Source of the DNA: Tipula vernalis
Taxonomy: Eukaryota; Arthropoda; Insecta; Diptera; Tipulidae
Assembly: GCA_958295665.1 (NCBI GenBank)
Contig: OY282560.1
Coordinates: 52,824,333-52,888,332 of the forward strand
Length of the DNA: 64,000 bases
Direction: 5' to 3'
The stretch's first letter is position 1, and each line of letters opens with the position of its first letter. Below, piece by piece: positions 29,093 to 41,400 of the stretch. The position numbers were made by a program, and so were the translations under genes. Under the pieces are notes generated by a model. That model did not search any database. It was given only the letters and a program-made list of their open reading frames with translations, and was not told the DNA's origin.

Positions 29093-29298
29093 CAGTATAA
29101 TTCGCTTATAGCAAACACTCAAGAGACATAATTTTGTTCACTATAGCCGGCTGTTCATTTTAATCAAATATTCGTTTACGTTTATAAATGTATTTCTTTG
29201 TTTGTGTTCGTGCAAATTCAAGGCACACAACTATATGACAAAACCATTATAAGCGTTTGTTCGTTATATACATGGTTTGGTATAAACGAATTCTACTG
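29093..29298. mobile_element. pogo-type MITE with TA target duplication
   Basis: The left end CAGTATAATTCGCTTATAGC and the right end (reverse complement CAGTAGAATTCGTTTATACC) are similar inverted repeats, each flanked by TA (29091-29092 and 29299-29300). The first 15 bases equal the terminus that I recall for Drosophila pogo. The 206-bp interior has no transposase. Such elements are moved by a pogo/Tigger transposase acting in trans. Confidence 0.82.
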
Positions 29299-29555
29299 TA
29301 TTATAAAAAACATCATTATAACAAAATAAAGAAATACAGTTCAAAAGGTACCTAATACATAATTTAATTTTAGAAACAATGTTCAACAACTAAAGTTCTG
29401 TGTTGAAATTTTTTTTGAATCATATCCGGAATTTGAAGCGAATACGGTGATTGATACAACAATCCATAATACATATGTTCGGCACTTATGGTCAATGATG
29501 TTGCAGAGAACGGCTTATTCGAAAAAAGGAACCAGTGTAGTTCGATTGTTAACAC
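29299..29555. other. Spacer before the old satellite
   Basis: I see no gene. The plus-strand frame starting at 29488 runs into the first satellite unit and is not convincing. Confidence 0.4.
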
Positions 29556-32500
29556 AGCTAAAGCCTCAAAGAAAATTCCAACGACTCACGATAACCATAA
29601 AATCGAAATATTTTGTTTTTTGAGATTAAAAATGTTTTATTGGTTACGTAATTTACTTATAAAAACTTCCACTGCATCCCAATAAAAATTATCAAAACAT
29701 ATTATGGCTCCTAAATGGGACTGAACATGACTCACGATAAAAATAATTTTCGAATTGGACTTATTTAAGCTTCTTTAAGATATCACAATTTATGTATTAC
29801 ATGCAGGAAGAGAATGGGAAAATGTTAATTTACTCTAAAACCTCCACTGCAATTATCAAAACTTACTTTGACGATAGATTCGTGAAATTAAGTTTTTTAA
29901 GCTTATTGGTTAAAACAATCATGTATTACAAGCAGAAGGAGAATGAGGAAACTTTATTTGCCCTAAAACATCCCCTGCATCCCAATAAAAATTATCAAAA
30001 CACATCAGGAACCATAAATTGGACTGATCACATCTCACAATAACGATAATTCGAGAAATACAGTTATTTGATCAAAGAAACGCACAATTGTTTATCACAA
30101 TTTAATTATTACATGCAGGAAGAGAATGGGAAAAGGTAAGTTTATGGATATATATCATCGATCCTAAATGGACCTGAACATGACTCACGATAAAGATAAA
30201 TTCGCAAAATGTACTTATTTAGCTTCAAATCGTATGGTTAGATATTGCAATTTATGTATTACATGCAGGAAGAGAATGACAAATCCTTATTTACACGAAA
30301 ACTTCCACTTCATTCCAATAAAAATTATCAAAACACATTAAGAACCATAAATGGGACTGACCACGTCTCATAATAACGATAAATTGGACAAATTTGTTTA
30401 TTTGAGCATAGAAAAGCTCAATTGTTATCACAGTTTTTGTATTACATGCTGGAAGAGAATGGAAAAGTGATATTTTTCCCTTAAAACCTCCACTGCATCC
30501 CAATAAAAATTATCAAAACATATTATGGATTCTAAATAGGACTGAACATAACTCATGATAAGGATAAATTCGCAAAATTTACTTATTTAAGCTTAAAATC
30601 GTATGATTAGATATCACAATTTATGTATAATATGCAGGATAAGAGAATAGGGAAATGTTAATTTTCTCTAAAACCTCCACTGCAATTATCAAAACTTACA
30701 TTAAAGACTAATTCGAGAAATATAGTTATTTGGGCTTAAGAATGCTTTATTGGTTACTACAATTTATGTATTACAAGCAGGAAGAGAATGAGAAAAACTT
30801 ATTTGCCTTAAAACTTCCACTGCATCCCAATATAAATTATCAAAACATATTATGAGCCGTAAATGAACTGACAACGTCTCACAATAACGATAAAGTCGAG
30901 GAATATAGTTATTTGACCTTAGGTATGCTTAATTGGTTAACACAATTTATGTATTACAAGCAGGAAGAGAATGAGAAAAACCTTATTTACCCAAAAATTT
31001 TCACAGCATCCCAATAAAAATTATCAGAACATATAAGCAGCCACAAATAAGACTGAACACGTCTCACAATAACGAAAAATTCGAGAAATATTGTAACTTA
31101 AGCTTAGAAATGTACATTTATTTATCACAATCCATGTATTACATGCATGAAGAAAATGAAAATCTGTTAATTTCCCCTAAAACTTTCACTGCACCCAAAC
31201 AAAAATTATCGAAACATTTTATGGATCCTAAATGGGACTGAACGATAAATTCGCATAATGTACTAATTTAAGCTTGAAATCGTATGATTAGATATAATAA
31301 GCTTGATATCGTATACTATCGTACTTCCACTGCATCCTAATAAAAATTATCAGAACATATTAGCATTAATGGGACTGACCATGAGCTACGTTTACGTTAG
31401 ATTCTTAAAATAGGGTTATATGACCTTAAAAATGCTTAATTGGTTACCACAATTTCTATATTACATACAGCAAGAAAAATTGTAGAGATTTCATCTGTAT
31501 TAGTATGATTCGCTAGTACTTAAATGCACAATACATTCTGTATATAAATCAGTCCAGTCGCCGCGGCCTGATGAGAAGATTGATTTTTTCATAATCATAA
31601 GCTCATCAGTTCGAAACTGGATTGAATTCTCTTACTAAAATCCTCGGAGCATAATAAAAATCATATAAAAATTTAAAAATAGCTATTATGGATCCTAAAT
31701 GGGACTGAACATGACTCACGATAAAAATAATTTGCAAAATGGACTTATTTCAGCTTAAAATCGTATGATAAGATGTCACAATTTATATATTACCTGCAGG
31801 AAGAGGATGGGGAAATGTTAATTTACTCTAAAACGTTTACTGCAATAGTCAAAAAATACTTTAATGATAGATTCGTGAAATAGAGTTATTTAAGCTAAGA
31901 AATGCTTTGCTGGTTACCACAATTTATGTATTATAAGCAGGAAGAAATTGGGAAAACCCTTATTTACACTAAGACTTCCACTCCATCCCAATAAAAGTTA
32001 TCTAAACATATGAGCCACATGTGGAACTGACCACGTCTCACAATAGCGATAAATTCCAGAAATACAGATATTTAAGCTTAGAAATGCTTAATTGGTTAGT
32101 ACAATTTATGTATTACAAGCAGGAAGAGAATGAGTAACACCTTATTTACCCTAAAATTCCCATTACATCCCAATAAAAATTATCAAAACATATTAGGAGC
32201 CTTACAATAACGATAAAATCGTAAAATAGAGATATTTGAACTTAGAAATGCTTAGTTATTTACCACAACTTATTTATTACATGCAGGAAGAGAATGAACA
32301 AGTGTTAATTTCCCTTAAAACCTCCACTACAACCGAACAAAAATTATCAAAAATACTATGGATCATAAATTGGACAGAACATGACTCACGATAAAGATAA
32401 ATCCGCAAATGTAGTTATTCAAGGTTAAAATCGTATGCTTAGATATCACAAATTATGTATTACATGCAGCAAGAGAATGGGAAAATGTTAATTTAGTCTA

Positions 32501-33540
32501 TAACGCCCACTGCAATTATCAAATTTTACTTTAACAATAGATTTGTGAAATAGAGTTATTTAAGTTTAGAAATTCTTAATTGCTTTCCACAATTTATGTA
32601 TTACAAGCAGCTAAAACTTTCATTGCATCCCAATAAAAATTATCCAATTATATTAGGAGCCATAAATGGGATTGACCACGATCTACGTTTACGTTAGATT
32701 CATAAAATAGGGTTATATGACCTTAAAAATGATTTATTGGTTACCACAATTTCTATATACATACAGCAAGAAAATGAGAAAAAATCTGATTTACACTAAA
32801 ACATCTACTGCATCCCAATAAAATTTATCAAAATATATTATGAGCCATAAATGGGGCTGACTACGTCTCACAATTACGATAAATTCCAGAAATATTGTTT
32901 TAAGAGCCAATTTATGCATTGCATGCAGGAAGAGAATGGAAAAGTGCTAATTTTCCCTAAAACCTCCACTGCACCCAAATAAAAATTATGAAAATATTTT
33001 ATGGATCCTAAATGGGACTGAACATGACGACGCACAATAAAGGTAAATTCGCAAAATATACTTATTTAAGCATCAAATCATATGATTACATAGATATCAC
33101 AATTTATGTATTACATGCAGGAAGAGAATGGAAAAATGTTAATTTACCCTAAAACTGCTACTGCAATTATCAAAACTTACTTAAACGATAAATTCATGAA
33201 ATAGAGTTATTTGAGCATAGAAATGCACAATTGTTTATGACAATTTACTTATTACATGCAGGAAGAGAATGGAACCGTGTTAATTTCCCCTTAAACCTCC
33301 ACTGCATTCCAATAAAAATTATCAAAACACATTATCGGCCATTAATGAAGCTGAGTAGGACTCAAGATAACGATAAATTCTTAAAACTTAGTTATTTGAT
33401 CTAAGAACGGCATAAATGTTTTTCACAATTTATGTATTTCAATCAGGAATAGAATAGAAAACTAATTAGTCTTCTACTGAGCCCTAAAAAAACATAATCG
33501 AAATACATTATGAGCCATAAATGGCACTGAACAGCTGAAC
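29556..33540 (+). repeat. Old divergent satellite, about 183-bp units with shorter variants
   Basis: The landmark ttatgtattacatgcaggaa recurs near 29790, 30252, 30948, 31930, 33105 and, in variant form, between them. Spacing is mainly 183-186 bp with about 141-bp and 150-bp units. Other shared blocks are tgcatcccaataaaaattat, gggactgaacatgactcacg and tgaccacgtctcacaataac. Units differ by many substitutions and indels, so the array is old. There is no coding potential. Around 31483-31670 it is interrupted by an unrelated insert. Confidence 0.92.
31549..31625 (+). ncRNA. Candidate type III hammerhead ribozyme-like motif (alternatively a tRNA-like promoter)
   Basis: Plus strand: TCAGTCCAGT (31549-31558), C17 at 31559, an 8-nt GCCGCGGC, the core CTGATGA (31568-31574), G10.1 (31575), C11.1 (31612), GAAA (31613-31616) and ACTGGATTGA (31616-31625). 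The two outer strands pair over 10 bp with one G-T wobble, placing GTC at the expected cleavage site. Stem II can form three short helices (GAA/TTC, GAT/ATC, GA/TC) with bulges. Weak points: stem I is only 2-3 bp, and CTGATGAG can instead pair with CTCATCAG (31602-31609). The same region has a good polymerase III B box, GTTCGAAAC, and a weak A box, so a tRNA-derived SINE is an alternative. Confidence 0.4.
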
Positions 33541-34179
33541 AAGATATAGGCTCGACGTTTTGCCAATTATAAAGGTATACAAATTAAAGCATTTGACGCT
33601 GTATTCAATTTTCATCGATTTATTAATAACCTTAAATTAAAATACCAGAAATATGGTCTTTCATGATTTGGAAAAAAGTTGGAATTTAAAAAAGCTGAGT
33701 ACTCATTTCTGCTCTTCATGTACATCACAAAAAAATTCATTTAGGATGACGACATTTTATGACTAATAGTAAATAAGACTTAGAGCGGAGATCTTCCTTA
33801 AATCGTTATTGAGTTTAAGGAACATAATTGATTGTCTATTATTTCATTATTAATGTTTTTTGACCTTAATTCGAATGCGTCATCATCGTCTTAAAGCTAC
33901 GAATAAACCAGCTCAATAATTAAACGATAAATTGGCGCCAAACGAATAATGCCTTTATACCACTCAACTTGCTCTTTCATTACCAATTAACATATTCACT
34001 ATTTTATGAATGTACCAACTAATAAAATTAAAACTAATAAAATTCTAAAATTATCTCAAAACTATAATCTGTATACATAACAATAAAAACATTTGGATTA
34101 ATAACAACCCATAAAAAAAATCACAACACCTCTCTATCGAGAGCTTCGCTATGTATGTATAATAAATAAAAAAAAAGCG
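33541..34179. other. AT-rich spacer
   Basis: The satellite signal fades after ttatgagccataaatggcac (about 33510-33530). No gene is recognised. A small inverted repeat, tctctatcgagagc, lies near 34130. Confidence 0.4.
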
Positions 34180-34419
34180 CTACAATAAAACGCGAAGATT
34201 GTTGCTGCACAATATGAAAGATTCTAACTCCAAATATGCTCGTCTGCTCGTCGTGCACACTAAAGTCTCAAAGCAGTGTATGAATAAAAATTCCATTAAA
34301 AAAATTGTTCTTAATGTTTTCAGAACCGCTGAACAATGAAAACAATTACTTATTTCACGCTTACACTTGTCAAAGGCCGATTTCGAGAGAGCGTTAATAT
34401 TAAACAAATCAGTCGCCAC
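34180..34419 (-). pseudogene. Possible gag start of a tRNA-Trp-primed LTR element
   Basis: An open frame on the element strand begins GTGGCGACTGATTTG about 80 nt after the primer site and reads VATDLFNINALSKSAFDKCK. Its position suits a gag start. I recognise no domain, and the C-terminal half is not gag-like, so this is a weak call. Confidence 0.3.
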
Positions 34420-34500
34420 GATATACTAAGACACCAGCCTTGACGACTCAAGTCAAAAATGCCGGTTGACAATAAAATAGGAGCTCCTATTGTGCTATGA

Positions 34501-34530
34501 TTGCGTGTTTAAATCACGTCGGGGTCACCA
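34501..34530 (-). other. Primer binding site with extended tRNA-Trp identity
   Basis: On the plus strand, 30 bases beginning ttgcgtgtttaaatcacg and ending gtcacca equal the 3' end of tRNA-Trp including CCA, with one mismatch (t for c in the T loop). A normal PBS is about 18 nt. The position beside an LTR-like AT-rich block and the minus orientation fit a 5' LTR/PBS junction. Confidence 0.75.
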
Positions 34531-35013
34531 ATTATCGCCTTCGATGATAATGGAATTTAGCTATAGTGCATCAAGTTCAGATACAACTATCATTAACCAA
34601 TTTAAATTTTTATTTAATAATTTAATAATTACGATTATCTTGTTTACGTTAATGTTGTGCTTTATTTTGATGTGTGGGTGACATTTGTATTAAAATCGAT
34701 GTAAATAATGATGATGCAATAATACTATTTCGGTTCGATTAGGTCGGTGACGATCAACTCGGCGAAACCATCTTGACTACGGTCAATTTGGTGATAGTCA
34801 GTTAATTCGATACAATGCTTAATTTGGCGACGTAGAAGTTAAAGCGGTGACAGTAAACAGTAACAATAACCGTGGAAATAATATCACGGTTGGAAATATT
34901 TTACTGATAAAAATTATTTTGATTTATAAATTACATATGAGAGATTGAAAATTAATTCCGCTAAAAAATTTTGTATATCGAAATTCATGCATTAATTAAA
35001 TCTGTGTCAACAA
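34531..35013 (-). repeat. Putative LTR next to the tRNA-Trp primer site
   Basis: By position this is where the 5' LTR of the minus-strand element should lie. It ends aat before the primer site, as at 2115 and 2465. It is AT-rich with repeated ggtgac/ggcgac-type strings near 34745-34850. The outer boundary cannot be set, and no second LTR is present. Confidence 0.4.
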
Positions 35014-35470
35014 TTTTTTTTAATCCGTTTATTAGGTTAGATTAGGATAGAGCGGCTGCCAAAACGCACGCTTAGACCGATGATGGTTCGTTGTGATACC
35101 AAGGGATACTACTCCCCTTCCCACCTTCACTGGAACCAATTTGAGCTACTTATGTAGCGTAAGATATCTCGCACATTGCAGTTCTTGAGATCCATAAGGC
35201 CGTCCAAACTATACTTGCCCAGATATTTGTGCCTCCTGTAAGCTAGCGCCGGGCATGAGCAGAGGAAGTGGCTCAGAGTCTATTCATCCTCCTCATCCAT
35301 ACAGCTTCTACAGAAGTCATTTGTCATTGATCCAAGCCTCCTCGCATGCCCCCAATGAGGCAGTGTCCTGTGAGTACCCCCACGACTATACCTAAGTGAG
35401 GTCTGCGTAGGGATAGTAGCTTCTTAGAGCGCTTCAAGTCCAGTTTCGGCCAGACTTGCCGCGCTACATT
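35014..35470 (-). pseudogene. 3' end of a LOA-like LINE: ORF2 C-terminus, 3' UTR and poly(A)
   Basis: On the minus strand, from the satellite edge inward, frames show LGIVVGVLTGHCLIG, a Cys-His cluster with CRSCMDEED and SHFLC, then ALAYRRHKYLGKYSLDGL and LKNCNVRDILRYISSSNWF before a stop. This resembles the RNase H and C-terminal zinc-knuckle end of LOA/Jockey-type ORF2. A short 3' UTR ends in TAATCTAACCTAATAAACGG and then eight A (T run at 35014-35021). Stops and shifts are present. It is truncated on its 5' side exactly where the 173-bp array begins. Confidence 0.8.
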
Positions 35471-38400
35471 AAATGTTTAGAAATAATCGAGCAATCAAAA
35501 TGAAAATTGTCACAGCAATTACAGGTCCCGAAACCTATTGATCGAGGTATCAACCATCGTAATCGGACCATTTTAGATTTTTGCCGCCCAAAAACTTGTG
35601 GGCTATAGCACAGTTAATTTTCAATAAAATTGAATTTTCTAAGAAATGTTTAGAAATAATCGAGCAATCAAATTGAAAATTGTCACAGCAATTACAGGTC
35701 CCGAAACCTATTGATAGAGGTATCAACCATCGCAATCGGACGATTTTAGATTTTTGCCGCCCAAAAACTTGTGGGCTATAGCACAGTTAATTTTCAATAA
35801 AATTGAATTTTCTAAGAAATGTTTAGAAATAATCGAGCAATCAAAATGAAAATTGTCACAGCAATTACAGGTCCCGAAACCTATTGATAGAGGTATCAAC
35901 CATCGTAATCGGACGATTTTAGATTTTTGCCGCCCAAAAACTTGTGGGCTATAGCACAGTTAATTTTCAATAAAATTGAATTTTCTAAGAAATGTTTAGA
36001 AATAATCGAGTAATCAAAATGAAAATTGTCACAGCAATTACAGGTCCCGAAACCTATTGATAGAGGTATCAACCATCGTAATCGGACGATTTTAGATTTT
36101 TGCCGCCCAAAAACTTGTGGGCTATAGCACAGTTAATTTTCAATAAAATTGAATTTTCTAAGAAATGTTTAGAAATAATCGAGCAATCAAAATGAAAATT
36201 GTCACAGCAATTACAGGTCCCGAAACCTATTGATAGAGGTATCAACCATCGTAATCGGACGATTTTAGATTTTTGCCGCCCAAAAACTTGTGGGCTATAG
36301 CACAGTTAATTTTCAATAAAATTGAATTTTCTAAGAAATGTTTAGAAATAATCGAGCAATCAAAATGAAAATTGTCACAGCAATTACAGGTCCCGAAACC
36401 TATTGATAGAGGTATCAACCATCGTAATCGGACCATTTTAGATTTTTGCCGCCCAAAAACTTGTGGGCTATAGCACAGTTAATTTTCAATAAAATTGAAT
36501 TTTCTAAGAAATGTTTAGAAATAATCGAGCAATGAAAATTAAAATTGTCACAGCAATTACAGGTCCCGAAACCTATTGATAGAGGTATCAACCATCGTAA
36601 TCGGACCATTTTAGATTTTTGCCGCCCAAAAACTTGTGGGCTATAGCACAGTTAATTTTCAATAAAATTGAATTTTCTAAGAAATGTTTAGAAATAATCG
36701 AGCAATCAAAATGAAAATTGTCACAGCAATTACAGGTCCCGAAACCTATTGATAGAGGTATCAACCATCGTAATCGGACGATTTTAGATTTTTGCCGCCC
36801 AAAAACTTGTGGGCTATAGCACAGTTAATTTTCAATAAAATTGAATTTTCTAAGAAATGTTTAGAAATAATCGAGCAATCAAAATGAAAATTGTCACAGC
36901 AATTACAGGTCCCGAAACCTATTGATAGAGGTATCAACCATCGTAATCGGACGATTTTAGATTTTTGCCGCCCAAAAACTTGTGGGCTATAGCACAGTTA
37001 ATTTTCAATAAAATTGAATTTTCTAAGAAATGTTTAGAAATAATCGAGCAATCAAAATGAAAATTGTCACAGCAATTACAGGTCCCGAAACCTATTGATA
37101 AAGGTATCAACCATCGTAATCGGACGATTTTAGATTTTTGCCGCCCAAAAACTTGTGGGCTATAGCACAGTTAATTTTCAATAAAATTGAATTTTCTAAG
37201 AAATGTTTAGAAATAATCGAGCAATCAAAATGAAAATTGTCACAGCAATTACAGGTCCCGAAACCTATTGATAGAGGTATCAACCATCGTAATCGGACCA
37301 TTTTAAATTTTTGCCGCCCAAAAACTTGTGGGCTATAGCACAGTTAATTTTCAATAAAATTGAATTTTCTAAGAAATGTTTAGAAATAATCGAGCAATCA
37401 AAATGAAAATTGTCACAGCAATTACAGGTCCCGAAACCTATTGATAGAGGTATCAACCATCGTAATCGGACCATTTTAAATTTTTGCCGCCCAAAAACTT
37501 GTGGGCTATAGCACAGTTAATTTTCAATAAAATTGAATTTTCTAAGAAATGTTTAGAAATAATCGAGTAATCAAAATGAAAATTGTCACAGCAATTACAG
37601 GTCCCGAAACCTATTGATAGAGGTATCAACCATCGTAATCGGACGATTTTAGATTTTTGCCGCCCAAAAACTTGTGGGCTATAGCACAGTTAATTTTCAA
37701 TAAAATTGAATTTTCTAAGAAATGTTTAGAAATAATCGAGCAATGAAAATTAAAATTGTCACAGCAATTACAGGTCCCGAAACCTATTGATAGAGGTATC
37801 AACCATCGTAATCGGACCATTTTAGATTTTTGCCGCCCAAAAACTTGTGGGCTATAGCACAGTTAATTTTCAATAAAATTGAATTTTCTAAGAAATGTTT
37901 AGAAATAATCGAGCAATCAAAATGAAAATTGTCACAGCAATTACAGGTCCCGAAATCTATTGATAGAGGTATCAACCATCGTAATCGGACCATTTTAAAT
38001 TTTTGCCGCCCAAAAACTTGTGGGCTATAGCACAGTTAATTTTCAATAAAATTGAATTTTCTAAGAAATGTTTAGAAATAATCGAGCAATCAAAATGAAA
38101 ATTGTCACAGCAATAACAGGTCCCAAAACCTATTGATCGAGGTATCAACCATCGTAATCGGACCATTTTAGATTTTTGCCGCCCAAAAACTTGTGGGCTA
38201 TAGCACAGTTAATTTTCAATAAAATTGAATTTTCTAAGAAATGTTTAGAAATAATCGAGCAATCAAAATGAAAATTGTCACAGCAATTACAGGTCCCGAA
38301 ACCTATTGATAGAGGTATCAACCATCGTAATCGGACGATTTTAGATTTTTGCCGCCCAAAAACTTGTGGGCTATAGCACAGTTAATTTTCAATAAAATTG

Positions 38401-41400
38401 AATTTTCTAAGAAATGTTTAGAAATAATCGAGCAATCAAAATGAAAATTGTCACAGCAATTACAGGTCCCGAAACCTATTGATAGAGGTATCAACCATCG
38501 TAATCGGACGATTTTAGATTTTTGCCGCCCAAAAACTTGTGGGCTATAGCACAGTTAATTTTCAATAAAATTGAATTTTTTAAGAAATGTTTAGAAATAA
38601 TCGAGCAATCAAAATGAAAATTGTCACAGCAATAACAGGTCCCGAAATCTATTGATAGAGGAATCAACCATCGTAATCGGACCATTTTAGATTTTTGCCG
38701 CCCAAAAACTTGTGGGCTATAGCACAGTTAATTTTCAATAAAATTGAATTTTTTAAGAAATGTTTAGAAATAATCGAGCAATCAAAATGAAAATTGTCAC
38801 AGCAATTACAGGTCCCGAAACCTATTGATAGAGGTATCAACCATCGTAATCGGACCATTTTAGTTTTTTGCCGCCCAAAAACTTGTGGGCTATAGCACAG
38901 TTAATTTTCAATAAAATTGAATTTTCTAAGAAATGTTTAGAAATAATCGAGCAATCAAAATGAAAATTGTCACAGCAATAACAGGTCCCAAAACCTATTG
39001 ATCGAGGTATCAACCATCGTAATCGGACCATTTTAGATTTTTGCCGCCCAAAAACTTGTGGGCTATAGCACAGTTAATTTTCAATAAAATTGAATTTTCT
39101 AAGAAATGTTTAGAAATAATCGAGCAATCAAAATGAAAATTCTCACAGCAATTACAGGTCCCGAAACCTATTGATAGAGGTATCAACCATCGTAATCGGA
39201 CGATTTTAGATTTTTGCCGCCCAAAAACTTGTGGGCTATAGCACAGTTAATTTTCAATAAAATTGAATTTTCTAAGAAATGTTTAGAAATAATCGAGCAA
39301 TCAAAATGAAAATTGTCACAGCAATTACAGGTCCCGAAACCTATTGATAGAGGTATCAACCATCGTAATCGGACGATTTTAGATTTTTGCCGCCCAAAAA
39401 CTTGTGGGCTATAGCACAGTTAATTTTCAATAAAATTGAATTTTCTAAGAAATGTTTAGAAATAATCGAGCAATCAAAATGAAAATTGTTACAGCAATTA
39501 CAGGTCCCGAAACCTATTGATCGAGGTATCAACCATCGTAATCGGACCATTTTAGATTTTTGCCGCCCAAAAACTTGTGGGCTATAGCACAGTTAATTTT
39601 CAATAAAATTGAATTTTCTAAGAAATGTTTAGAAATAATCGAGCAATCAAAATGAAAATTGTCACAGCAATTACAGGTCCCGAAACCTATTGATAGAGGT
39701 ATCAACCATCGTAATCGGACGATTTTAGATTTTTGCCGCCCAAAAACTTGTGGGCTATAGCACAGTTAATTTTCAATAAAATTGAATTTTCTAAGAAATG
39801 TTTAGAAATAATCGAGCAATCAAAATGAAAATTGTCACAGCAATTACAGGTCCCGAAACCTATTGATAGAGGTATCAACCATCGTAATCGGACGATTTTA
39901 GATTTTTGCCGCCCAAAAACTTGTGGGCTATAGCACAGTTAATTTTCAATAAAATTGAATTTTCTAAGAAATGTTTAGAAATAATCGAGCAATCAAAATG
40001 AAAATTGTCACAGCAATTACAGGTCCCGAAATCTATTGATAGAGGTATCAACCATCGTAATCGGACCATTTTAGATTTTTGCCGCCCAAAAACTTGTGGG
40101 CTATAGCACAGTTAATTTTCAATAAAATTGAATTTTCTAAGAAATGTTTAGAAATAATCGAGCAATCAAAATGAAAATTGTCACAGCAATTACAGGTCCC
40201 GAAACCTATTGATAGAGGTATCAACCATCGTAATCGGACGATTTTAGATTTTTGCCGCCCAAAAACTTGTGGGCTATAGCACAGTTAATTTTCAATAAAA
40301 TTGAATTTTTTAAGAAATGTTTAGAAATAATCGAGCAATCAAAATGAAAATTGTCACAGCAATAACAGGTCCCGAAATCTATTGATAGAGGAATCAACCA
40401 TCGTAATCGGACCATTTTAGATTTTTGCCGCCCAAAAACTTGTGGGCTATAGCACAGTTAATTTTCAATAAAATTGAATTTTCTAAGAAATGTTTAGAAA
40501 TAATCGAGCAATGAAAATGAAAATTGTCACAGCAATAACAGGTCCCAAAACCTATTGATAGAGGAATCAACCATCGTAATCGGACCATTTTAGATTTTTG
40601 CCGCCCAAAAACTTGTGGGCTATAGCACAGTTAATTTTCAATAAAATTGAATTTTCTAAGAAATGTTTAGAAATAATCGAGCAATCAAAATGAAAATTGT
40701 CACAGCAATTACAGGTCCCGAAATCTATTGATAGAGGTATCAACCATCGTAATCGGACCATTTTAGATTTTTGCCGCCCAAAAACTTGTGGGCTATAGCA
40801 CAGTTAATTTTCAATAAAATTGAATTTTCTAAGAAATGTTTAGAAATAATCGAGCAATCAAAATGAAAATTGTCACAGCAATTACAGGTCCCGAAACCTA
40901 TTGATAGAGGTATCAACCATCGTAATCGGACGATTTTAGATTTTTGCCGCCCAAAAACTTGTGGGCTATAGCACAGTTAATTTTCAATAAAATTGAATTT
41001 TTTAAGAAATGTTTAGAAATAATCGAGCAATCAAAATGAAAATTGTCACAGCAATAACAGGTCCCGAAATCTATTGATAGAGGAATCAACCATCGTAATC
41101 GGACCATTTTAGATTTTTGCCGCCCAAAAACTTGTGGGCTATAGCACAGTTAATTTTCAATAAAATTGAATTTTTTAAGAAATGTTTAGAAATAATCGAG
41201 CAATCAAAATGAAAATTGTCACAGCAATTACAGGTCCCGAAACCTATTGATAGAGGTATCAACCATCGTAATCGGACCATTTTAGTTTTTTGCCGCCCAA
41301 AAACTTGTGGGCTATAGCACAGTTAATTTTCAATAAAATTGAATTTTCTAAGAAATGTTTAGAAATAATCGAGCAATCAAAATGAAAATTGTCACAGCAA

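Noticed and set aside
34501..34530. A genuine tRNA-Trp gene
   Set aside because: Only the 3' 30 bases are present and they include CCA, which eukaryotic tRNA genes do not encode. There is no acceptor, D or anticodon arm.
35471..35643. CENP-B box in the 173-bp monomer
   Set aside because: The nearest candidate, TTTCGGGACCTGTAATT on the minus strand, keeps TTCG but lacks the A and the CGGG of the required pattern.
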